A stretch of DNA of 64,000 nt from contig NC_087117.1 in the NCBI RefSeq assembly GCF_963855985.1, positions 7,327,001 through 7,391,000 of the forward strand, read 5' to 3'. Shown here piece after piece: positions 13,501-25,500 of this stretch. The notes below the pieces were generated by a model that was not told where the DNA came from, searched no databases, and saw only the letters and a program-made list of their open reading frames with translations. Position 1 is the first letter of the stretch, and the number at the start of each line of letters is the position of its first letter. The translations under genes were made by a program, and so were the position numbers. Origin of the DNA: Ostrinia nubilalis (Eukaryota; Arthropoda; Insecta; Lepidoptera; Crambidae).

Positions 13501-16500
13501 TATTTTTATTCATCACCACATTATTAGCATGGCAACACTGAAAATATTGTCACAGCTGTTATCTGTCATTCGCTTTGATTTGTATTTTTCATCGTGAGTG
13601 TTGTTTATTTCTCAAAACCAAGTCTTTGCCAAAATAAAAGCAGAAGAGTGTTGTATGAGTTTCCCTTTTGACGACTTTATTTTTTTGACCATGGTCCTCG
13701 ATGTTTCCCTTCCCGATGACCCTGGCATACTCTCGAACTACGAATCTCACTCAACCAATGACCAATGGCTCACTTTCGGACATCGAACCTTGCCTAAACG
13801 CCGACCACGGCTTACGTATGGACTCCGACCCGAGCCCCAATGTTGACCCCAGCCCGATTTTGGATAATGCAACCAGAAATTCCTCAATCTCATGAGGAAC
13901 CTATGATGTGTATCAATTGTATAGCTGACATGATGCAGAGGAGGCGACATAGCCTAGAGCTTATTAAGTTCAGTTGGTTATAACGTCAGTGGATGACTCC
14001 TCAGCTGGTAAGTTATTGAATGAGCGTGTGGACTTGTTGAATACCTTTTACAATGTATTTGATCAACTACCTTTACTGTAGATTACCATAATCCTAATGA
14101 AACCTTTTTTTTAGATTGGTAACAGCAGTGTATGTTGTCACTCATGTTAGACCGTGCCGTGACCACGGTGTGGCTCTGCACCAATCAAGGACAAATAATA
14201 TTTCAAATGAAGAAGCAACCACTAGCACTGGTCACAGTTAACGTGGATTATCTTTGTTACAAATACGTTCCATAGACTGCATATTAACACGGAAAGAGAA
14301 TCACATATTGGAAAATAATGTAATAATGGAACAGATTTTACCTCTTCAAGTAAGTTTTTTCATAATTATTTTCATAATATTTTATTAAAGACATTGGCTT
14401 GATATATTTGAACAGTGTATATTTTTTTCTATAATATACAAATACTTCTTACTGATAGATAAAAATTGACATCACATCTCAATATCTTAAAGAATGAATT
14501 TTAATGATACCACAATTAATTTCTTTGTTTCAGCTGCGGGGATCTGACCAAATATGTCATCCCTGATGGCAGTGAGCTGATCGAGCTGCTACACATGCTG
14601 TGGAGCCCCAACAAACACATGATGGGACGAGGATTCATTTGCCCTTATATTGGCCGAATAACAGTAGGTTGCTGTGCTCATGTTATGACAATTTTGTGGT
14701 TTTTGAGCTGGGCAAGGTATCAGGAACAGGATGATATAATGAGAGTAGCGGGAGAAAATTGGCTCGACCTAGCCCAGGACAGGAAGAAATGGAGCGGAAT
14801 GGAGGAGGCTTTTGCCCATACAGGGGTGCCACAAGAGCGAAGACAAATGCTTCTAACTTAATATTTAAAATTGTAAACTTGTGGAAATAAAAGCTTTTTA
14901 TTTATTTATTTATAAGGTATCAGGAACATGTATTTCCACCTGCCTAGTTCCTAGACAATATTTTGTTGACCCATGAGTCAGATTAAAATAATAATAATAA
15001 AAAAAATGGTGTTTTATTTTGCTTCTAACCTTTCTAGCCTTAAGCAAAAAAAAATTTTTTTAAGGACTTGGATACAAAATGATATTTATATTCTGTTTCT
15101 TACTGGTATAGACTATTTAATAAATAACAAATTACATGCTGTAATGTCTGTCCACCTCAGGCCAAAGGTCCCATACTAAGTGGGCATAACCCTTTAAGTC
15201 GCAAGATCACTTCTATCACAAGTGCTACTGAGGATTCCATAGTGTTGCTTGATGAACTAAATACAGTTTTTCACAAGCATAACTGGTCATCATACAATGA
15301 TTGGCCATCCGGACTACGCTGCAACCGTTGTTGGTCATATAACAGCGCTAATTGTTAGATGAAGGTCCTTATTCATCTGTATCTCTGTATGGTAGGATTG
15401 TTTGTTAACTCTAAATTTTTTTACTGTTGAGTTTCACTTCATTTAATTAATTTACATTAGTTTTTTTACCTAGTCACATTTATTTTTAGATAAGATTCGT
15501 ATAAAATCACCTGTCACAGGTAGAAACCGCACGAACGACTTTTTTGCAATAGGGGCTACAGCTCTAATCTGAAGCAGTTGTCTTTTTGACCGACTTCGAA
15601 AAAGGAGGTGTTATGTTCGTCTGCATGTATATTTTTATAAGAAAACTAGCTGACCCAGCAAACATTGTTTTGCATTTAGGTGACCTAGACCGAGGGGTAA
15701 TAGCTTAACTTAACAATGTGACGTTATGTTGTGCATTTTTTGTTATTATAAGTTGCTCGCACTCTGCTTAACTTTCGATCAACATTAGGGTTCTGTACTT
15801 TTTTACTGTGTAAGTTCATATGTATCAATTAATGCTGTTTGTTTTCTTAATAAAGAAAAAAGAAAAATAAAAAAAATGAAATAGTTTACGTCCTATTCTC
15901 AGACCTATGGAATATAGGTACACACAAAATTTCATAAGAATCGTTTCTAGTCAAAAAGCTTTTTGTAATAAAAGAGTAACTTATTATCTTAATTCATTTC
16001 AAAGTTATTATATTAAAGTCTATGCACTTGTCTTATGTACTGCCAACTAAAATTTTGGCCCAAAGGTTAACTGGAGGAGAATACCATATTATCGCATTAG
16101 TTTTGCCTTTTGAACTCTGTTATTAGATGCAATAAAGTTTTACTAAATAATTATTAAAATATTCTCCATTAAGAAGTCGCTAAAGAAGAGCCATATTATG
16201 TGAGCTATATTTTGTTGTGTACATTGTTACTATTGTTAATTCACTATTCTATAAAACTATAAACCTGTTGTTTTATTTCCATAACGTTATCAGAACTAGT
16301 ATTTTAACTATAACTGCACTATACACTTCATTTACTGGGCACTAACAAAATCACTTTTTAGTCAACTTGTAACAACACACACTTCGCGAACTCGTAGTTA
16401 TATTTACTTTACGTAACGCGACGCGCGCTCGCGACCGCGGCTAGTGTCACACTGCCGCGCGATAGTGACGTTCGACGTTGTGACAGTCGTTGATGACGGT

Positions 16501-19500
16501 GTCGATTAAGTGTAGGTTATATCGACATAATGACCTAAGGTTACGATAGCTTATCTGCCATCTAGAAGACTAGTAAATGTAATTATTAGAATTTTGATAA
16601 GAATTATGAATCAGTTCCCCTTGTTGAGTCGGAAGAGCAGTAATTTGTCTGAAGCCACAATAGCTGAACGGTGAAGGGGTCGGACTAGCCGACTCGAAAT
16701 CCGAGGAACGCGGGTTCGAGCCCCTCCCCACTCGACTATTGTGGTGAGCCCACTCGTAATACAAGGATATTTAGCTTACCACGAGGGACTGACAGGACTA
16801 TTAATACGAGTAATTTATACTGCATAACAAATATACATCGAGCAAGCAAAATATAAAATTTGACGTGAACTTTACCAAATTGTTGATTTTTTGGTAATTT
16901 TCTAAAATATCGATAACTTAGCGGGCATCACTAGCGAGGCACAGTCGGCGGCAGGCGCGCGCGCAGGTGATCGAGATAACCATAATGATGTGCTGTAAAC
17001 GGTGAAATTGCACATCTATTGTCCAAATCACTCATTTGCATACGTGGATAGAAAGTTCGCAAAAGGACATCATCCATTTTGGTCCAAAATCAAAAGTGCC
17101 GGCCAAAAAATAAAAGTGCTGTATTCTGATAGAATACGTCCGCCTTAGCATTTATTACTATGGCACCAAAGCTGTAACACCACTGTGCATCGTAGTATTT
17201 GAGTTCTAAAAATATATGAAACGACTGACTTTAATCTCAAATACTACGACGCACAGTGGTGCTACAGCTTTGGTGTCATAGTAACAAATGCTAAGGCGGA
17301 CGTATTCTGTCAGAATACAGCACTTTTTTTTTATTGGCCGACATTTTTGATTTTGAACAAAAAATGTATGAATCGTCGATGAATTTTAGATCTCAAATAC
17401 TCGACGCACAGTGGTGCTACAGCTTTGGTGCCATAGTAACAAATGCTAAGGCGGACGTATTCTGTCAGAAGACAGCACTTTTTGTTATTGGCCGACACTT
17501 TTGATTTTGAACAAAAAATGTATGAATCGTCGATGAATTTTAGATCTCAAATACTCGACGCATAGTGGTGCTACAGCTTTGGTGCCATAGTAACAAATGC
17601 TAAGGCGGACGTATTCTGTCAGAAGACAGCACTTTTTGTTATTGGCCGACATTTTTGATTTTGAACAAAAAATGTATGAATCGTCGATGAATTTTAGATC
17701 TCAAATACTCGACGCACAGTGGTGCTACAGCTTTGGTGCCATAGTAACAAATGCTAAGGCGGACGTATTCTGTCAGAAGACAGCACTTTTTGTTATTGGC
17801 CGACACTTTTGATTTTGAACAAAAAATGTATGAATCGTCGATGAATTTTAGATCTCAAATACTCGACGCATAGTGGTGCTACAGCTTTGGTGCCATAGTA
17901 ACAAATGCTAAGGCGGACGTATTCTGTCAGAATACAGCACTTTTTTTTTTATTGGCCGACACTTTTGATTTTGAACAAAAAATGTATGAATAATCGATGA
18001 CTTTTAGATCTCAAATACTCGACGCACAGTGGAGCTACGGCTTTGGTGCCATAGTAACAAATGCTAAGGCAGACGTATTCTGTCAGAATACAGCACTTTT
18101 TTTTGTTGGCCGGCACTTTTGATTTTGGACCAAAAATATATGAAACGTGGATGATGTCCTTTGACGATATAATTATTACTATGGAGAATATTAAATACGT
18201 TTAAAAGAAAGAAAGAGCAAGAAGAAATAAAAATTGAATCTGAAAGAGCACGCTAACATCTTCATTAGGCCCGGTTTCCACCAAAGCGGAGCGGAGCGGA
18301 GCAGAGAAGTGTGTTGGATAACAGCTTTAACCGCCTCTGTGGTTTAGTAGTAAGACCACCTGCTTCAGACGCAGAGGTTCCGGGTTCGATTCCCAGTTTA
18401 TCCACAACGAGGAAGCTCTTGGCCTGTATCTCACCTGATGGTAAGTGATGATCAGGCCGAAGGTGGAAGCGAGTTTCACCCGGAATCCTCAACCACGGAG
18501 GAACTGGCTATCTCACCTCTAACTGCCGGAACACAATAATGCTGTTGACATTGTTGTTATGGTAACAGACTTAGGTAAGATGGTGGTAGCTAGCCAGGCG
18601 GACTTAGAAGAAGCCCTACCACCAACCAAACCGAACAGAAAAAACTGCCCCCACTGGGAATCGAACCCGGGACCTTTGCGACTGAAGCAGGTGGTCTTAC
18701 CACTAGACCACAGAGACGGTTAGACTTATTCAAACTGTGTTTTTTTTTAAGTTGGTGGAACCAAAATAAATGTTTTTCTTTCTTTCGAAAATCACCCCGC
18801 TCCTGTACCTCAGGCACTGGCTGAGTTAAGCGCTAGACCTATCTAAATATATACAGGGTGGAATTTTGTAATGCCACCTGGAGGGAAAGTACTCTTAATA
18901 CTGTAGATAGAAAATTTTACTGAAAGAAAACATTCCTTTATTTTTGAAAAGAAATAGAACTGCATTCAAAGATTTTTAAAAATTTGCTTGCCACACCCGG
19001 GAATCGAACCACCTAAAATCTGTTAAAAATGACACCCTGTATTTTTATTACATCGATCGTTAGGGTTAAGTATAAGGATGAAATCTCTCTAACAAACTTG
19101 ATAAATCAAATGAAAGGAAAACCATGAAAATTATTTGAACTATGTTACAGAAAATCGTATGGTATGGTAGTGAATTTAAAAAAAAACGAAAATTTTTGAA
19201 TGCAGTTCTCTTTCTTTTCAAAAATAAAGGAATGTTTTCTTTTAGTAAAATTTTCTATCTAAAGTATTAAGAGTACTTTTCCTCCAGGTGGCATTACAAA
19301 ATTCCACCCTGTATAACCCAAAGGTGACTGACTGAGTGACTGACTGGCATAGTGATCTATCAACGCACAGCCCAAACCACTGGACGGATCGGGCTGAAAT
19401 TGGGCATGCAGGGAGATGTTATGACGTAGGCATCCGCTAAGAAAGGATTTTACGAAACTCCACCCCTAAGGGGGTAAAACGGGATCCACGCGTACGAAGT

Positions 19501-22500
19501 CGCGGGCGGCCACTAGTAGTATATGAAACCGCAACCCACACGCCCCTGTGGCCACATAAGACGAGTGTACATTAAGTATACGGCATTATCGCGATTATGT
19601 AGTCTGCGGTCGCGGAATAGGAACTTATGTTCTTAGCATTTTTATGTGTATGCAAAAACGCGGTAAAGCCATGGCTGTATATGAGCGGAGATCATGAATA
19701 TTAAAGATGGTACAGGCGAGTTATAAGAAAAAGGTGTAAGGTGCAATCAACTGACTTTTAGAGCGCTCATTTATTTTACTTTTGCATCCTAAATGTAATT
19801 CCAGCTAAATAATACTCGCTGAAGAAACTCTTTTCTTTTAGTGTAGACACTGTTTAAATGTATAAGTCCACTATTGCATGCCGTGGCAACCCATAATTAA
19901 GGCAACACTTAGATTAAGTTTAAATACGTTGTAAATATTGATTGTCTTCTAGTGTATGTCTTGTTGGTTGTCCTATTAAATAAATAAAAATAATAAAAAT
20001 TATGGGATGTTTTAATTTTGAAAGCTACAACGTGATATTGGTTTATTAATTTTATTTTATAGAAATATTATTTATTTTAATACATTGAAAATGTTAGTTA
20101 TAAGGTTGGTTCAATGAGTAGGCCTGGTCGCCGCTACCATCTGACCGCAACTTTACATTCATTACTGAACATTGTAAATTATGCTAGTTGTTCAATTCAC
20201 ACAGTTATTGACATTAAACATGCTATACCGTTTACAGAACTATTTGACTGATTGCTACAGCAAGTGTATGTGACATAGTAACATAATATTATGTAAATTA
20301 ACCAGCGCCAAAAACACGAATATTCTTTTTTTTAATTTAATTTTGATTACTCTTAGTAAATACACAATACAAATACAGTACTCTAATATTACGGGACTAT
20401 TCCCACCTCTCGTTCCCACCACTGCAACTCCTGTGTAGCCAGGATCTACAGCTTGACCGCCATTAAAACCCAACCAATGAAGGTCAAGTTTGTCCCGGGG
20501 GAAAGTTAAACTGTCATTGAACCCAATTGTTAAACTGTCATTGTTGTCAACAGTACTCTAATATTATAAAGAGGAAAGAAAACTACTGGACCGGTTTGAA
20601 AAATTATTTCACCATTAGATTATTTCTAATAAACATAGGCGGTACGAAATTCGCCGGGTCAGCTAATATTCTATAAACAATTCATGAGACACAGCCCGCT
20701 GAAAGACAGGCAGTGCTCCACGCTATCAAACGACCGCAGCCCTACGCCGCCAGTGGCGCCCTCCAGTGTTACGGTAGGTTATGGCATATTTAGACATTAC
20801 GCAACACCTAGTCCAAACAAGCCGTATCGGTCAACGCCATAAACTGGTATTTGGAAGATCTATTTATACACTTATGGAAATAACTTTTTAGGCGTTTTAT
20901 TTACGTTTGATTTAAAATCTTAGGCAATGTTGTGCAATCGTAAAAAAATTTTGATTAATTCGTTCAATCGATATTTATGTCTTCTTAACAATTTTAAAGT
21001 GGTCTTTTCTAAGATTTATGTATCGCAAACTTTACAAGTTAAAAAATATTTTAATATCTTTTTTGAGCAAACGAGTGACCTTTTCTGTTTTTTTTTTTTT
21101 TTTCATTTATTTGGGAAGACAAACAGCTTCACAATATGTATAACTATAAATAATATTACTTACTTACTAGGATTACAATTATGAAACCAACCACGTCATC
21201 CACATATTATATAAACGAGTAAATTACGATGAGAGTGGAAGGTAATATTATTTTATACATCAGATTATGAAGATAGCAAAGGCTACAATATTAAGATTTA
21301 TAGCCCACAAATTATTAATTATTTCAATTGAGAATGTTACTAGGTATGCAAAATCACTTGAAACCTATGTTACAGTTAAGCTTTTACATTTACAAATACA
21401 TTAGTTTTTATTTCATTCAAAAATACCCAGTAGTTATGATTTTATAGGCATTCAAAGTTCGCTTAAATATTAAGTCCCGCCGACGGTCACGTGACCCCGC
21501 GTGACGTACATTCACAACGTCCGCTCACTAGGAAATGGATATAAACATACTTAAATAATTTTTTTTTGTAAATACAAACTTATTATACATATTAACACCC
21601 AGACCCATCACAGAAATTAAAATTGAACCAAACCCAAACTTGATGCGATTGTGTCGTTTTATTGCGAATTACCTTCCAGCTCCATCATTAGACCCCGATT
21701 ACTATATAGAATTAAAATACTCATCAATACAAAACGAACGAGCCCAAACTCGATGCATTTAAGTCGTTTTATTATAGAGTTCCTATGGCCACCTTCCAGC
21801 TCCATCATCAGATCAGCTCCATGTCATCATAATATTGCATGGTCATCCAAATCACATGTGTTTGCGAAATTTCAGCTTAATCGGTTGCCTGGAAGTGGGT
21901 CTTAATTCAGTTTGCAAGATTCCACCCATACAAATATGAGCCAGTCGTTGTAATATGACGTCACGCGCATAAAATGGCGGGCCGGCCGCCGCCCGCACTT
22001 TTAAAATTCAATATCTTGGAAACTAATTAACGTATCGAAATAATTCTTTCACGTGTATTTTTTATTTTTAACAGAGAATACAGAAAGCTAAAAAACAAAA
22101 TTAGTGAACATTCTTCATTGTATTTTTTTTTTGCGAACGATAAATATTTTAAGGCATTATACCATTTACGACATGGAAGCAACTAGTCTAATGTTTTTAA
22201 CTAAAATAGTAAGACACGGGTCTTAACGCGACATTTATTAATGAGTTACATTATGTGCTCACGTCTTGACGTTTCGGCTGCTACGCTGCAGCCGTGGTCA
22301 CAAGCAGACTATTTTAGTTAAAATGGGACGCGAAAGTTTAAAATGTTTTTCTAAAAAAATCTAGATTTTTACCAAGACTCGTCGAAATAAGTTTAGCAGT
22401 TGTGAATACACAGCACGGCTAAATATGCAAAGTCATTACTACCAACATTCGTTAGGATAATCAGTCGATATTGCAGTAATGTACGAGTAAGTTGGCTAAT

Positions 22501-25500
22501 TCGGATTGCCACCTACGATTGCCTGTAGAATAAAACCTACTCACTACGCCCACCGATTTTACCTTGCATAAGATCATTTCTTTGCTATTTTTAGAATGCT
22601 TCATTCGTTTTTCTGTGTGTAAGCAGGCCTGGCTCACTCCGCGCGGTACATCCGATAATTACCTACAGCGAAGCGCCCCGCCGGCGGGTATTATATCAGT
22701 CGAGTGTCACGCGCGCGCCCGTCAGGACGCTGGCGTGCGTTGTAGTACCTAATTCTATGATCGAAGTAATATTTAAAAATGGACATTAAGAGAAAGAAAT
22801 ATTATTGTGCGGCGTTCGGGTGTTTAAATTCGAAAATAAATCTACAGGATTTATCTTTTTTTTCGCTTCCCAAAGATGCTGAAAGGTATGTTGGCCATGT
22901 AGGTAATCAATAATTCTTAGGATAGTATAGGAACCTAACCTACCATGACTACTGCTCAGAATGCGTTCGTTCGTTTCAGCCAATTAATGACGTCCACTGC
23001 TGGACAAAGGCCTCTCCAAAGGTTTTCCATAATGAATGCGTACTTACCTACATACGTACCTCATTACAAATAAGTAGATTAATTATTTTTTACTAGACAC
23101 TACTAGACAGCAACCCTAACAGCGTAAGAAGAGTTCAGAGGCACGCGATAGAAAGAGACAAAACTTGTAGGTGAATAAAATTGTAGGTACGTAGTGCTGT
23201 GCGAGCTGAATTCCACTGTATCGCGTCGTAGCAAGACTCGCATTTATTTAAATCGTCTAGCGGAGTAATCCTTCTGTACCTGTACTATTACTTATTCTGT
23301 GGTGTAAGGTATAACTTACTGTTCAGTAGCTTTTCGCCCGCGGCTTCGCCCGCATGGAATTTTGTCTGTCAAAGAAAGACTTTATCGCGCGCGCGTCCCT
23401 GTTTTAAAAACCGGTTTAAAAACTATCTCTATGCCAAATTTCATCAAAATCGGTTCAGTGGTTTAGGCGTGAAAGCAAGACAGACAGACAGAGTTACTTT
23501 CGCATTTATAATATTAGTACTATAGAGTATAGATTTTGTCTTTTGTACAGAAGTACAGAATAAAGATATGGCCTCACTACTTCAGACACTAGTACCAACC
23601 TCCGTTATAGCGGCACGCCGCCGGAGGAGTCATTCCGCTAGCTAGCCTTTTGTTTTGTAGAATTCAAATTCAAATTGTTTATTTGCATACTAAGTGTAGG
23701 TACATGTGTAGGTAGAAGTGACAGCAACGTGGCTTTGCTCCGCTAGACACAAGCAGCAACCTCTAGACTCGCGGGACGACGTTCTTGGCGGCATTAGCCT
23801 TTTGTCCTGTAAGACCAAGTAGAAAGGAGCTCCACTCCGCTAGATCAACCTACAGAGGTTGGTCGCGTGACGACATCAAGATTCCTGCCGTCACTTTTCG
23901 CCATCTATCTACCCGACAGCACTTCCATCCCCATCACTCAGATGGTTGGCAGTCCACAACAGTACGTTTTTCTAAAAACTTCCTGCCCCGTTCAACCAAA
24001 CTGTGGAATGGACTGTCGTCTTTTTTTTTATGTGACAGGAGGCAAACGAGCAGACGGTGTTTCCGGACGGATACGACCTGCAAGCTTTCAAGAAGAGAGC
24101 GTATCTTCACCTTAAAGGCCGGCAACGCACCTGTAACGCCCCAGGGACTGCGGGTGTCTATGGGCGACGGTAATCACTTACCATCAAGTGATCTGTCTGC
24201 TCGTTTGCCTCCTGTCACATAAAAAAAATGCTACTGAAGGCTAGCATAGTGTTTTCAGTAGCGTCTCGATGTCGTCACGCGGCCGCTCCGCTAGACACTA
24301 CACCGACCTCTGTGCTCGCGCAGCGCGTTGGCGGCGTGCCGGCGGCGTGCCGGCGGTGGTGCCGCTCCGCTAGCGCCAGCGGAGTGTCCGCGCCTGCCTT
24401 CAGTAGCGTCTCGATGTCGTCACGCGGCCGCTCCGCTAGACACTACACCGACCTCTGTGCTCGCGCAGCGCGTTGGCGGCGTGCCGGCGGTGGTGCCGCT
24501 CCGCTAGCGCCAGCGGAGTGTCCGCGCCTGCCTTCAGTAGCGTCTCGATGTCGTCACGCGGCCGCTCCGCTAGACACTACACCGACCTCTGTGCTCGCGC
24601 AGCGCGTTGGCGGCGTGCCGGCGGTGGTGCCGCTCCGCTAGCGCCAGCGGAGTGTCCGCGCCTGCCTTCAGTAGCGTCTCGATGTCGTCACGCGGCCGCT
24701 CCGCTAGACACTACGCCGACCTCTGTGCTCGCGCAGCGCGTTGGCGGCGTGCCGGCGGTGGTGCCGCTCCGCTAGCGCCAGCGGAGTGTCCGCGCCTGCC
24801 TTCAGTAGCGTCTCGATGTCGTCACGCGGCCGCTCCGCTAGACACTACACCGACCTCTGTGCTCGCGCAGCGCGTTGGCGGCGTGCCGGCGGTGGTGCCG
24901 CTCCGCTAGCGCCAGCGGAGTGTCCGCGCCTGCCTTCAGTAGCGTCTCGATGTCGTCACGCGGCCGCTCCGCTAGACACTACGCCGACCTCTGTGCTCGC
25001 GCAGCGCGTTGGCGGCGTGCCGGCGGTGGTGCCGCTCCGCTAGCGCCAGCGGAGTGTCCGCGCCTGCCTTCAGTAGCGTCTCGATGTCGTCACGCGGCCG
25101 CTCCGCTAGACACTACGCCGACCTCTGTGCTCGCGCAGCGCGTTGGCGGCGTGCCGGCGGTGGTGCCGCTCCGCTAGCGCCAGCGGAGTGTCCGCGCCTG
25201 CCTTCAGTAGCGTCTCGATGTCGTCACGCGGCCGCTCCGCTAGACACTACGCCGACCTCTGTGCTCGCGCAGCGCGTTGGCGGCGTGCCGGCGGTGGTGC
25301 CGCTCCGCTAGCGCCAGCGGAGTGTCCGCGCCTGCCTTCAGTAGCGTCTCGATGTCGTCACGCGGCCGCTCCGCTAGACACTACACCGACCTCTGTGCTC
25401 GCGCAGCGCGTTGGCGGCGTGCCGGCGGTGGTGCCGCTCCGCTAGCGCCAGCGGAGTGTCCGCGCCTGCCTTCAGTAGCGTCTCGATGTCGTCACGCGGC

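Noticed and set aside
14534..14690. Possible exon (frame with LTKYVIPDGSELIELLHML) after a CTTTGTTTCAG acceptor
   Set aside because: Sequence looks protein-like, but the upstream partner exon has stops and the frame runs into a LINE end; too weak to call.
16645..16760. Candidate tRNA-Ser(CGA) gene
   Set aside because: No clean cloverleaf or acceptor stem; better explained as a SINE head.
23868..23884. Plus-strand GCGTGACGACATCAAG resembling the minus-strand array sequence GCGTGACGACATCGAG
   Set aside because: A short match that could reflect an inverted piece of the array or chance; flanks fit a LINE frame.
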